A program made the translations under genes and the position numbers. A stretch of DNA of 64,000 bases from Lineolata rhizophorae (Eukaryota > Ascomycota > Dothideomycetes > Lineolatales > Lineolataceae), in contig MU001683.1 of assembly GCA_010093515.1 (NCBI GenBank), positions 934,106 to 998,105 on the forward strand. The letters are read 5' to 3'. This document shows positions 12,302 to 23,883 of this stretch, in pieces; the first letter of the stretch is position 1, and the number at the start of each line of letters is the position of its first letter. The notes beneath the pieces are model-generated. The model had not been told where the DNA came from and searched no databases. It saw only the letters and a program-made list of their open reading frames with translations.

Positions 12302-12564
12302 CGGCGTCGGCCGGGGCGCGGGAGTCGGACCGGGGCACGTGACCGCCGGCGCCGGCGCCACACCCGCCCTGCAGCCCCGAACACCGCCTCTCTCGCACCA
12401 CCATCGCCGCCGCTCCCAGGCCCATTCGTACATATCCACGCCCCGCGGCCTGGCGCTCCGATTGCTCGTCCCTCGGTCCGGCGCGACGGACGCCGACCAA
12501 CACCAACCGCCTCGCCGCTCCATACATGCCTTAGCGCGCCGCACCGCACCCCATCCCGCCGCCA

Positions 12565-14399
12565 ATGCCGCTCATCCTCGACTCGCCCGCCGGCTCCGCC
12601 GACTCGGGCGACCCCAGCGACCCGACCACCTCGTCCGCCTCCAGCAGCTCCTTCACCCACGTCTCCCGCAAGCCGGCGTCTTCCGCCGCGCCCACGTCCG
12701 TCCTCCCGCCGCCGCCCGTTACCTTCGCCAACCCGCTCCCTGCCGCCACCGCCGCCGCGCTCGCCCGCCGCCGCGCCGAGCACCACGAGGCCGACGTCCT
12801 CATCGTCGGCGGCGGCGTCCTGGGCTGCGCCGCGGCCGTCGCGCTCGGCCGCCAGGGCCGCAGCGTGCTGCTGCTGGAGCGCTCGCTCAAGGAGCCCGAC
12901 CGCATCGTCGGCGAGCTGCTGCAGCCGGGAGGGGTGCGCGCCCTGGAGGAGCTGGGCCTGGAGAGCTGTCTGGAGGGCATCGAGGCCGTCAAGTGCGAGG
13001 GCTACGACGTGTTTTATGGCGCCCAGGAGGTGCTGATTCCCTATCCGGCCGAGGCGGCGGGGAAAGCCCGCCGGGGCAAGAAAGCCGAGGGGAGATCGTT
13101 CCATCACGGCCGCTTCGTGCAGAAGCTGAGGGCCGCCGCCGCCGCCGCGCCCAACGTGACCGTGGTGGAGACGACGGCGAAGGAGTTGGTGCGAAATGGA
13201 TGGACCGGACAGGTCTTGGGCGTCGAGTCTAGCACAAATCTCCGGAAGGACTACGTGAGTATCCGTACACGGTTGCGCATCCTCCCTGAGCTTGGGCGCC
13301 CACGCTGACGCCGAACCCAGTACTTCGCCCACCTCACCATCGTAGCCGACGGACACGCCTCCAATTTCCGCAAGTTCGCTCACCCGCGCCCCACCCCCGA
13401 GGTCCGCTCTAAGTTCTTCGCCCTCGAGCTCATCGACTGCGACCTGCCGGCCCCGCGCCACGGCCACGTGATCCTGCACTCAGACTCGCCGCCCGCGCTG
13501 CTCTACCAGATCGGCCCGCGCGAGACGCGCGCCCTCATCGACGTGCCGACCGGCTGCCCGACGGCGCGGCCCGAGGCCGGCGGCGTGCGCGCCCACCTGC
13601 GCAACGCGGTCCTGCCCACGCTGCCCGCGCGCGTGCGGCCCAGCTTCGCGGCCGCCCTTGACGCCATCGAGGACGGCAAAGCCCCGCTCCGCAGCATGGC
13701 GAACAGCTTCCTCGCGCCCGCCCGCCAGGGCCACGTCCCCGGCCTGTGCCTGCTTGGCGACGCTATGAATATGCGGCATCCGCTCACGGGTGGCGGCATG
13801 ACGGTCGCGCTGTCTGACGTGGTGCTGCTGGCTGAGGTGCTGGCGCCCGACGGTCCGGCCGGCGGACCGCGTGGGTTGGAGGACGAGTCCGTGGTGGCGA
13901 GGCAGTTGGGGAGCATGCACTGGAGGCGGAAGGGGCTCGCGAGCGTAATCAATATTCTAGCCATGGCCTTGTACAGCTTGTTTGCCGCCGATGGTGAGAT
14001 TGACCCACCCGGACACATTCTAGCCCTAAATTATCCCCCCATTCTCCCCTTCTCCTTTGCCCACCGTTACTACAGTAGCCCATGCCTCCCCCTTCTAGCT
14101 GACGCAACGAAACAAATGCAGACGCAACCCTTCGCGCCCTCCAACTCGGCTGCTTCCGCTACTTCCAGCTCGGCGGCATCTGCGTCGACGGGCCCGTCTC
14201 CCTGCTCGCCGGCATCCTGCGCAACCCGCTTGTCCTCTTCCTGCACTTTTTCGCCGTAGCCATCTACGCCATGTGGGTGAGCGTGCTGCAGGCGCCGCTG
14301 CTGGCCAAGCCCTGGGCCGTCGTGTCGAGCCCGGCCGTCTTCTTGAAGGCGTGCGTCGTCATTTTTCCGTACATTTGGAGCGAGGTGGTGTGGTGGTGA
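12565..14399 (+). CDS. ERG1: Squalene monooxygenase (squalene epoxidase)
   Basis: Three exons: 12565-13254, 13321-13993 and 14122-14399, giving 546 residues, close to other fungal enzymes (about 480-510) plus a Ser/Ala/Pro-rich N-terminal extension of about 70. The enzyme converts squalene to 2,3-oxidosqualene using FAD, O2 and an NADPH-linked reductase; it is a key ergosterol step at the ER and lipid droplets and the target of allylamines. Visible motifs are the FAD dinucleotide fold VLIVGGGVLGCAAAVALGRQ, the TIVADGHASNFRK segment, and the family signature GDAMNMRHPLTGGGMTVALSD. The C-terminus has two hydrophobic helices for membrane association. Introns of 66 and 128 nt keep phase. The neighbouring gene PUS1 converges on it. 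Identification is confident; the exact start could be a downstream Met. Confidence 0.95.
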
Positions 14400-14782
14400 G
14401 GGCGTGTTTATGCGGGGTGCATTTCAGGTGCAAAGGGGGCGTTCGAATCGGCCTTGATAGTTCCCTCTTCCATTCGTATACATCTAGACCCCTCACTGGA
14501 TCGCGCGGGCTGGGATCTCGACAGCTCCCGCCGTATTGTACAGTTCTGGTTTCGAGTCCCGGTCTGGTTCGTGCCGTCTCGGGCAGCATCAGCTTTATGG
14601 GGATATAGTGTTTACTCATAGACCATTTTAATGCTTAATTTTTGGAATTGCAACTGGCACGGGAGTGATGTGCTAGTACTTTTTCTTTTCTTTTTTTTTT
14701 TTTTTGTAATTCTACTAATCGGGCGCGCAATATACATAGACCGTCATGCACGCTCGGACGCAGCAAGACTAAGTTCCCTCAT
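14400..14782. other. Convergent 3' regions of ERG1 and PUS1
   Basis: The two genes end towards each other here. The stretch holds an interrupted T-run (14680-14705, ending in 15 T) and AT-rich sequence that probably supplies the polyadenylation signals of both. No gene is seen. Confidence 0.6.
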
Positions 14783-17353
14783 TCATCCTTCTTCTTCGCT
14801 AACAGCAACCGTCTCTTCGTCCGAGTCTACACCTGCGATTCCACCTACAACGCGAGTATCGCTGATGGTCTCCTCTTGTGCACCGGCCGTCTCCGTAGTC
14901 GCTTCCGTCCTAGAGCCTGTCACCGGAGCTTCTTGCCATTTCTTGCTCGGGGCCTTCTTCTTGCCCCAGTTGCGCTGCTTGAAATCACGGTCCTTAATGG
15001 CTGCCTTAGAGCCCGGGTCCGCTGTGATACGAGACTTTGCGGCCGGGATGCCTGCGGAAGTGAGATAGAGGAAGATGGGTTCGCGATACGAGTCCACGTG
15101 AGCGTAAAAGTTGTAGAAACTGCGGATAGAGTCAGCGACGTCCGACTCAAAGGGGAGGTTATTAACCTCTAGATGCCCCGCATCAGTCACTTACACATTA
15201 TCAGCAACCTCCTCGGCTCGCATTCGGCCGTAGATCTCCTTCCGCTTGAACTCCACCAGCTCCTTCTCGTATTTGTCAAAAGCAATTGGCGCCCTACCGT
15301 GCTCTTCCGCCTTGGCATTGTACGAGTCGAACACGGGCCTCTCGAGCAAGAGTCCCAACCCTGGTGCCTTAGGGATGCTGATGGCCGTGTCGTAGCGAAG
15401 TGACTCCTTGATACGCTCGGGAGGACACCCGCAACGCACTACCAGGGAGGCCATGCCTACCATCTTGCGAATCTGGTGCATCATGAAGGACTGGCCGTGC
15501 ACGCGTAGCGAGAGATACTGCGTCTTGTCATCAACGCGAGGAGCTGGAGTTACAGGTGCGGGTTGGACGGTCTGGTCGGCAGTCTCTGGTTCGACTCGAG
15601 TGGCCTCGGACTGAGCCTCCCAGACTTCTACCTCACTAGGTTGGTCCATAACCCCCTTCTTGCCCGCTGCCGGTGTGGATTCCTTGCTCTTTTCTTTGGT
15701 TGTCTCGACAGAGACGGAATTTTCTTCCATTGATCCCACACCATCCTGCTTCACAGGCCCGGTACCTTCTCTTTTTTTGTCGTCGAATACAGTCGCAATA
15801 TCCACCTCGAAGCTCTTGATATGTCGTTTCACGCTCGGATCCTTGCCATTTTTGCCCACTGTATAGTTGTGATAATTTTGGGTCCCCACATACTTGCCGA
15901 GCGCTTCCCGGACCCGCGCTAATCGCGCATCGTCGATCTGATACGTCCGTGCCGCTTCGATGTATGCCGCTTTGATAGTGCGTATCCCAGCCGTGAGTTC
16001 TTTTCTCGTGTCGATGGATAGTTGTGCCAAAGCATCTCCCGGAGGTAGTTCCTTGCTAACGTCGGCAGGATCGTTATATGGTGCTTGTAATTTTTCGTCC
16101 GCCACATCGCTGCCAGATGAAGAGTCAGCGCCCTCGCCCGTGATTTCCTCTCGGAAGAGGGCACGTTCAACAAGTAGCCTGATCTCCGGATCCAGTTTTT
16201 CAAGAGCAGGCTTGACGAACTCCTCCTCCTTGCTCTCCCACCACCCTCGAACCTCCTTCTGCCTCTCCTCATACCCTTGTAGATCACCTTCCTTCTCCGC
16301 TACCTCCCTCAGTTGCTTTCCTAGAAAACTGTTCGGATGGGGGGGCAAAAATGCGTATGATGGGATCAGATATTCATACCAGCGCGAATCACACGCTTGG
16401 TAGCAACTAAAGGACCCTAGAGCGCGTTCGATACCCCATACCCGGATCTGTGGGCCTAAGTGCGCATTTATTCTCTCTACAATGTCCGGATCCTCCACAA
16501 TGAGCTTCAACGAAATGACGTTCCCGGCTGCGTGTACTCCTTTGTCAGTACGCGCGCAACGAACTAGAGATGACTTTTTAGGGTCGTCGGCATTGGCTTT
16601 GCTGATAGCACCGGCAAGGACGAAGGCCGTGAAAAGGTCGCCTTCGATGGTCTTCTCGGACGGCGTTCTGTCCACGAGTTAGCGACTCCTGGAGATGATT
16701 TGAGACGACCAAATCCACCGTCTCTCGACAACGAAACACTACTGCGGTCTAACGTTCTGAAATATGAAGTTGACCATATAATAATTCCAACAGAATGTGT
16801 GGAGTGGAAACTGCAAACTGAAACCGCGACGAACGAGAAAAGAAGTCACACTTACATTTGCATTCCCTTGTAACCGCTCCCAGAGTATCCAATCATCACG
16901 GCAACTTTCCTTTTTGGCCTCTTCTCCTCTGCCTCGATCTCCTCCTTGGAAAAAGCCGGCGGCCCATTGGGCGTTGCGGTCTCACCACCCCCCTCTTCGG
17001 TTCGGCGTCGCTTGGCCTTCTCCACCTCGTTGCGTTCGCGACGATCTAGTTGATTTTCGCTTGATACGTCAGCTACTTTGTTTGATAGCGCCCTGTTAAA
17101 GTGCAAGGCACGAGACCACGTGATCGGCGTCTCGTATGAGGTAGTTCAAGAGCTGGACGGATTGACCCGGGGTCACCCACAAATATTCTTTCCGTCCAAG
17201 ATTCTTTCTCTTACCGCGGCTGCCATGCTTGAGTTTACCGCGATCGTCCCGCTTGCGTTTGCGGAAATTGTCCTGGCGGTCCTGTTCCCCCTGCCCGGAA
17301 TTATCGTTCTTGGGGGGTTCATCGCGAGCGGCGTCACCGCTTTCGGAAGCCAT
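14783..17353 (-). CDS. PUS1: tRNA pseudouridine synthase Pus1 (TruA family)
   Basis: Four exons on the minus strand: 17353-17215, 17072-16856, 16667-15195 and 15119-14783, giving 721 residues. It converts uridine to pseudouridine in tRNAs (and some snRNA/mRNA) in the nucleus. The TruA core begins KVAVMIGYSGSGYKGMQI and includes the catalytic motif ARTDKGVHAAGNV, with Asp about 160. The C-terminal half has GTQNYHNYTVGK, HGQSFMMHQIRKMVGM and LGLLLERPVFD. The N-terminus is basic and charged, probably a nuclear signal. A Ser/Glu/Thr/Pro-rich insert of about 80 residues separates the two halves of the core, and the C-terminus is acidic; both make it longer than yeast Pus1. Exon 1 joined to exon 2 is the least certain junction. 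An in-frame Met at 17581 is possible but less likely. It is divergent from the TFIIE-alpha gene. Confidence 0.9.
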
Positions 17354-17793
17354 AATGAGTCGATGAAGGGTCTTACCGTCCGTAGAATAGACAGCAAGAT
17401 GGCGGGCATGGAATTCGAGTGCCCGCGGGTACAGAATTACTCGACCGGGGGCTTTTGGGTCGAGGCCTGCCGGGGGCACACGGAAGTCGGCGCAAAATCG
17501 TTGGCGCGCGTTCCACCCCCGGCTCTGACCGCCCAGGAGTTTTGCCGGCAAAATGGCTGCCACCGCTTTGTCATACCTCACGCCCTGGAGCTTCCGCGCC
17601 CGCCTATCTCAAGTCTTTCGTCTCTTCTCTTTCATCTGCCACTCCGACGTCGCTGCAGGCCTGCGCGGCGCTCATAGCACCGAACAACAAGAATATCTAT
17701 TTGGGTACTTCTCACTTTCACCTTGCGACGGGGTTTTGCTTTTGGCACCGCCACTGCAGGTCGTGCGCGGTCAGCGCTTCTTCAGGTGCCAAC
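17354..17793. promoter_or_regulatory. Divergent promoter shared by PUS1 and the TFIIE-alpha gene
   Basis: The 440 nt between the two divergent start codons must hold both promoters. There is a pyrimidine-rich stretch (about 17608-17650) of the sort common near fungal transcription starts, and no clear TATA box, which fits housekeeping genes. Confidence 0.55.
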
Positions 17794-19371
17794 ATGGACT
17801 ACGCGCGCGTCCTCGTCCGCACCGTCGTGCGCGCCTTCTACGAAACGGAGCATGTCGTGCTTGTCGATGCTCTCGTCACCCATAATGCGTGCGTCTCCCT
17901 GCGCAGCTGAAGCTACGGGCTTCCATCGTCAGCATTTGGAATTTGAGGAGCAGGCTTGCTCACAGACTTGGCAGGCTTTCCCTGAGCGACCTGGCGCTCG
18001 TCATGGACCTTGGAAAGCAAATAAAGGCAGTTCAGAAGCTCTGCGGCAAGCTGAAGGAGGGCGGCCTGGTGTCTGTGTAGGTGCTTCCGTCGCCTGGCTC
18101 TAATGCCATCGTCAATGCCTCCTTACGGAAGATGGAGTTTGGCTAGCTAACGGTTGACTAGGCTGGCCCGCCAAGAAACTCGCCAGGGTGCCCAGAAGCC
18201 TATCACCAAGGAATACTACTACATCGACTATCGCCGCGCTATCGATGCGACCAAGTATCGCATCCATATGCTGGATGAGAAGGTCAAGGCGGATGCGAAA
18301 CCTACTACGGAGAAGAAGGATCTCTTTTGCAAGCAATGTGGCTCCGAATACACCATCCTCGAGGCCCTCGACCATCCTGACCTCCTAGGTAGTGGTTCTG
18401 GCTTTTCTTGCCGCCGTTGCAGATATAGCCTCGAGTATCGGGACCAGAACGGCGAAGATGACGAGCCTCAGCCTGCGGGCGACGACACTCCGGCTCAATT
18501 CAACCGCCAGTTTGCCAACCTTCTTAGCCTTCTGCAGCAAATCGACGGCACTACGGTACCTGCCGTGACGGGCGAGTCTGCGCTTGCGGATGCCCGACCT
18601 ATTATCCGCGATCAGACCATAAATCCCGCAGCCAAAACGGAAGTGGTTGACGAGCAAAAAGTCAAGCCTACCGCCGTCAGAGGCATCACTTCGGGCCCGG
18701 AGAAGATCGAAGTCTCATTTACCACGAGCGCGGAGCGCAGCGCCGCAGAGCGCGCTGCCGAGGAAGAACGCAAGGCGAAGATTGCCGCCCAGAACATGCT
18801 GCCGACGTGGCACACACATAGCACCGTCACCGGCGAGCAGACTCGCGAGATGGCCCAAGCACAGCAACCGTCGCGCACCGAAACGTCTACTCCTGCTCCT
18901 GGAGCGGGCGGCGGTGCCACTCCGCTTGCCATGTCTGCCACGGCTGCCGATGAAAAAGACGAGGCGGATGACAAACGCGACCCTGCGCTCGACGCATACT
19001 TTGCGGCGCTCAAAGCCGAGCAAGAGCGTGTGGCGAAGGAGGAGGAAGACGAGGACGACGAAGACGAAGAAGAAGAGGACGAAGACGAAGAAGAGTTTGA
19101 GGACGTTGGCGTTGCTTCGGCCGCTGTTTCAACCCCTGTTCCGGAGCAGAACGGGGACATTGGTACCCCTTCGGCGAAGCGCGTTAAGATAGAGGAGCCG
19201 AATCACGTGAAGATGGAAGGTGTGGGGACTTCCCCGATGGAGCCTAACGACTCCCCGGTGAAGGTCAAGCAGGAGCAGAAGCCGGCAATGCGACCTGCCC
19301 CGACTTCAACCCAGGGATCTGCACAAGGCGACGAATCGGATGCGGATGATGACTTTGAGGATGCCTTGTGA
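17794..19371 (+). CDS. TFA1: Transcription initiation factor TFIIE, alpha subunit
   Basis: Three exons: 17794-17888, 17975-18076 and 18162-19371, giving 468 residues. TFIIE recruits and stimulates TFIIH at RNA polymerase II promoters in the nucleus. The N-terminal winged-helix region reads LVRTVVRAFYETEHVVLVDAL and, across the first intron, SLSDLALVMDLGKQIKAVQKL. It is followed by KPITKEYYYIDYRRAIDATKYRIHMLDEK and a C4 zinc ribbon with Cys at about 122, 125, 149 and 152. The C-terminal half is disordered, with a run of Glu and Asp around residues 290-325 and short acidic ends, as in other TFIIE-alpha proteins. Both introns interrupt in phase 2 and rejoin the family sequence exactly. The gene symbol follows yeast usage. 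Confidence 0.92.
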
Positions 19372-19843
19372 TGGCATTACCAACGAATTTCGTGCTTGGG
19401 TCGGGTTTCGGTTGTGGCGTTTTCTGCTTTCGGAGTCACTACACATTTGCTTTCTGACTAGTTCTGCCGTTGATTTCTTTACAGCCATAGCGGGTGGCGA
19501 TTTCTTTTACTGTACACTCTGCAACTTCCTTAGAAAGGTGTTATACCCGGCGGGACACGGAACATGGCGAATGGAGGTTCGACAAAATCCGGAGTTTAAA
19601 GGGCCTGTATTTTATAGCATAGCGCTTGGCGTAGTCGACATGGCTGCTGTTGGTAGTAGATCGGGAGAATAGGCAAAATTTACCGACGTAACCTGAAAAG
19701 GCAACAAGATCACCACGGCGCCAGACACTTGGTGGCGCTGTAAAACTAAACTTTGTCGGGTTGAACAGTCAGTACAATCGTTTGTATATTCACTGTGGTT
19801 TCAAGTCAGGGACTATTGTCCCCGCTGTCTATGTATTGCGCTA
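19372..19843. other. Convergent intergenic region
   Basis: The 3' flanks of the TFIIE-alpha gene and of the transcription-factor gene on the other strand. No gene or repeat is seen. Confidence 0.6.
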
Positions 19844-22402
19844 TCACATCAAGCACAGAGTCCCTACTGTTTCTGTTGCATGTGCGACGATATCTTCCCA
19901 CCAAGGCTGCCGCTGCCCAACTGGTATCATGTCTATATGCGGCTCATCCGTAATCTCTCCATCTACCCAAATTCTTAATATCTTAAGTGCGTCCCATACA
20001 GGAGGAACGCTCTGTGAGAGCGTGAGCTGCTTTGCCCAAGTACTTGTACCAGCGGAAGAAGGGACGCGCAGACTCACCGATCTACAAGAAGTCGCTGAAA
20101 GAACAGTCTCAAACCAATTCCGTGCAATGCCAAAGTCTTCTTCAGAAACGGAGACAAGGCCTAGAAGAAAAACGGGAAATAGAGGAGCTTGGGCCGTAAA
20201 CAACGGCCCGTAACACGGCATGCGCCTGACGCATTCTGAAAGCCTTCTGCAGTTGGTCATGACTTCTGCGTGGCTTCGAGGAAGACTGAAAAGCGATACA
20301 ATAGTCAAAAACCCAATGCCCCATTTGCTCATTCAAGGAAGCGCTCGCCCAAAAATGACTTACCGGAAGAACCTGCATTGCAGGTAAATCTGGGCCGCGA
20401 TTCGCCAGGCCTCGGCTCCCAGGTCCGTCATTTTCTTCGGGCACTCGATGACGCCGTGCTCGTTGAGAACGCACGAGTCAAGCAATGCTTCCGTGCTCGC
20501 GTAACCGTCTGTTTCCGGAGACAGCTCTGACCACTGGCGCAGGTTCGCGAGCTTGGACTTAATGTACTCGGCACCTTTTGGCAGGATGACGGAACTCGGC
20601 TCGAGGGCCATCTGGGAGGCCAGCTGGGTGATCTGGGCGAAGATGTGCAGTAGCTTGGGCGAGAAGCCGCAGCCGCCGTGCACCTTGCGCGCGTTGCGCT
20701 CGATGCCGTGCAGTAACCAGCCGAACTGGCCCTTGGTGTGGATCGGGTCGAGCGGCGTCATGAGAAGTCCCAGGATGGCGGCACGCGCTACCAGTACCGT
20801 GTTCGACGTGTACGCTGTGGTGGACTGCACGTTCTCGGGTGAGTGCCAGTACCGGTATCCTGGGTCCGTCGCGTCGAGGATCCGGCTCGCTAGCCGGGCG
20901 CCCTCCAGCCACCGGGGCACCTGCGATTTGGGTCGGCGGTGCTCCCACGTTACCGTCTGCGTGGACATCGAATCGTTAGCAAAAGGAGAGAGGGTCTGGG
21001 AATAACCTCCTCGGGGCTAGGAAAGATCTCTCGACTCACATCGTGCATGATGAATACGACAATCGTGCCTACCAAACTGTCGCCGCCTCCAATCATCTGC
21101 TCCTCGGGTTGCGAGAGCGCGTCCGAGAGCAGCGCAACAGCCCTTTGATAATAGGCGTTTGCCCGGGTCCGAATGTCCTCGTTTGGAAAGTAATCCAAAA
21201 CATAAGTCGCCGCCAACGACAGCAACGTATATCTGAGGGATTCGCTGCTCGTCAGCATCGGCGCAATATCAACCTGCCAGCAGTTGGTCCTGGGCAGGAT
21301 CGTCCTGCCGCGGCAGAACGCAGATCTATCTGCAAACAGGGAGTCAGCCAATTCCAACGCCCAAAACATCCCTCGTCTGGTGGTCATGAAGGGCGGATTT
21401 ACAGAACGAGAAGAGGTTGTGATCCAAAGGATCCAAAGAGCAATTCATGCCGAAGCCTGGCGGGGAGGGCATGATCCTTCCTGGAGCGCTGGCTGCTGAT
21501 TCAGACGTTCTTCGCGGCGGTGCGGGCTCTGGAGCAGCGCGCTGCCTGAAAGCTTCGGCCACAACGCTCCGCCGCGATTGGACATTGTGGCCCTGGTGGA
21601 AGCCAGCTCTCCCCAATGAAAACTTGATGTAGCCGTTGACGACTCCATTTTGAGGGCGCACAACGGCCGGGACTGATCTATGCGAGGGCAGGTGTTCCGT
21701 AGCATTGTCAGAGAAAGGGTTTGTCAACGACGTAGTCACTTGTCGGGATTCTTTATCAGGAAGCACTGGGAAAAAGCCCGGAAACGTGTGAGCAGTCCAC
21801 TCTAGATTATCAGGCAAAGAATGTGTTGGGCTTGAAAGAGGCATAGACAAGTCTGGACGCCAGACTGCACCGTGTACATCGTATAGCGCCCCTAAAAAGA
21901 CGCGTAAGAACCGTCAGCCAGCAGGAATACAATGTTCTACCCTAGACAGAAACAAGAGCGCTAAGTATTGTGCAGCTACCGAAACAAGTAGGAAAAAAAG
22001 AAAACCTGAAACCAAGAAATCATAAGAAGTATGATGGAGACGGCTAAGAACAGCAGAATGCACGACAGAGTCGCACAAGCAAAACAGCTAAATATGTATA
22101 TATATGTGTGCGTTGAAAAAAAAAAAATGAGAGGTATAAATGCACGAGGCTAGCGCCTCCATACCTTCTTCATCTTGGCCAGATGGCCTAGCCAAAACAA
22201 AATCCGCTTGGACGAGCGGAGCATTCGGCAACCAGGGTAATTGAGTCACGTTGGAAGGGAAGGGAGCTAAAGAGTTCCAGGGTGCTCCGTCGGGCAGAGT
22301 TTCGTCGACCAGAAGTGGTTCCGGCTGGGAGAGGGCACGACCGGCGCGCACATCAACGTGTTGGCCAAGTCTGCGCCTCTTCCTTGAGTAATTGTTCCCC
22401 AT
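19844..22402 (-). CDS. Fungal-specific transcription factor-type protein (Fungal_trans_2-like)
   Basis: Six exons on the minus strand: 22402-22165, 21891-21403, 21329-21040, 20956-20364, 20285-20078 and 20011-19844, giving 661 residues. All junctions keep phase. The body looks like the fungal-specific transcription factor domain that normally follows a Zn2Cys6 cluster: LLSLAATYVLDYFPNE, AYYQRAVALLSDAL, VGTIVVFIMHDTVTWEH, PRWLEGARLASRILD, WRIAAQIYLQCRFFR, and a C-terminal ARNWFETVLSATSCRSSVPPVW. The N-terminus carries the basic stretch SRKRRRLGQ but no CxxC zinc cluster. None was found in the 1.2 kb upstream on this strand, so the DNA-binding part is missing, lies on a more distant exon, or was never present. 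The last intron (66 nt) is in frame and could be retained. An alternative Met lies at 22423. Its targets are unknown. Confidence 0.75.
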
Positions 22403-23883
22403 CTGCACGTGCACGCAGCACACAACGGGTTAACAGAAGAACCGTGACACAGGACTAATTGCCACAGCGGTTTTTGGTGGGGGGAGGGGTGTGTTTGAGG
22501 CGAAATATTTCAATCAAAGCTCCGCGACTGGGTCCACCGACGCACCCACGGCGGCGGCAGCGGCGGCAGTAGCAGCAGCGGTGCGGCGCTGGCGGAAGGA
22601 GCAGCAGCAGCAGGTAGTGTGTAACGGCCGCCGGCGGACGACCTGAAACTGGCGGCGGGCAGAAGAGAGAAGCCGGACCGTGCAACACGTACCGAGTGAG
22701 AGGAGACCAGCCCCTTGCAGCGCGGCGGGACGAGAGCGCGAGCCGACGTGCAATGGCAGCGGGACGCGGCAGCCTGTCGCACAAGGCTACTGGGCGTAAT
22801 TCATGCTTGGGCCGAGGCGGAGCGGAGGCGTCCAGACGGGATTGCCAGAGGAAAGAGAGAAAACAGAGGAAAGGGGAGAGGAAAGTATAGAGTTCACTGC
22901 CGTGCGCAGGCGGCGGGTGGGCTTGGCTTGGGGCGGGCGGTGTGTGGGTCCCAAGGTACTCGTTGTACACGGGCCGGAGCATTTTAAGTCGGCGGGCGGG
23001 CGACGACATTGACATTGCCGTGGCATGTGGTCGCTTGATGAGCCGGGCCCGCCCGCCCGCCGGCGCCCACGTTGTCAAGCCGCGGTGCTGGGGCTCCATG
23101 GCCCACGGTGTGGCCCACGGTGCAGCCCACGCAGCCTGGCAGCCTGGCGCTGGGCGAAGGTGCGAGCGAAGGCTTGGCGGGGCCGCCCGTGGGTCCGTTC
23201 TGGGCTCGAGCCGTCACGGCGGCCGGGACGCGACCCGTGGGACCGCGGCACTCGAGCCATCGACGGCTTCTCGAGTCTGCCATGGGTAGGGCGGCACACA
23301 GTGGCCAGGCAGCACCGTGGCACTTGGGGACCCCTCGGACCAGGCGGGGTGGGGTCCCTTGGGTTGGCGACGCCCACTGCCCCGCCTTGAAGGCGCCCAC
23401 CATTGAGCGCGCCGCGTTCGCCCACACGCCCAGTCGCCGCCGGGTTGGGCACCGCGCACAGCCGTGGTAGCCTCCTTCCGCTGTGGCGCCGTGGTAGTAG
23501 GGCACGTACTCCGTACCGCAGGTGAACAGCCCGCAGCCTGACCAGCCCCGCCGCGCCTTACCCAAAGCGAGCGCCGAGCCCTATCGAGTATGCGCCGTGC
23601 TACCTACTAAGGCACATAGCTTTGCGGCCCTTGCCGTATGTAGCCGCACCTAAGTTGCCCACTCCTCCGTCTTCTCTCCTTTCTCTTTTCTCTTTCCCCC
23701 TTTTCCCTCTCCGCCGCCGCCGCAGCCCCTCTCCTCTTTCCCGAACCCAGTGCTCCTTTCAGCTTGCGTCCTCGCAAAAAATCTCAGGTAACAGCTTTGA
23801 CGTTTAGCAGAGGATAAAATATCTAGGCTGGCCGGGTGCCGTGGGCGCGCCGGCGTCTTGTACCATGCTAGCCTCCCACAAGA
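22403..23883. other. Divergent intergenic region, GC-rich
   Basis: Separates the divergent transcription-factor and C2H2 genes. The sequence is GC-rich with short imperfect repeats (for example TGGCCCACGGTG-like units near 23100-23125) and a pyrimidine-rich tract near 23670-23750 that is probably the C2H2 promoter. Open frames on both strands are chance frames. No zinc cluster for the neighbouring regulator was found here. Confidence 0.55.

Larger units (their letters stand above)
11115..12564. other. Intergenic: 3' flank of GPI gene and ERG1 promoter
   Basis: Apart from the poly-G tract I see no gene. Long open frames on both strands (for example 11307-12527 on the minus strand) are Arg/Pro/Ser-rich chance frames. 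The right half should be the promoter of the squalene monooxygenase gene. Confidence 0.6.

Noticed and set aside
11307-12527. 406-residue open frame on the minus strand before ERG1
   Set aside because: No family resemblance, Pro/Arg/Ser-rich throughout, and it would fill the ERG1 promoter; likely chance in GC-rich DNA.
12106-13479. 457-residue open frame on the minus strand
   Set aside because: It lies opposite ERG1 exons in GC-rich DNA, is Gly/Arg/Ala-rich and has no domain; it is a shadow frame.
14545-14580. TTTCGAGTCCCGG, resembling a tRNA T loop
   Set aside because: No A box and no acceptor or D stem upstream.
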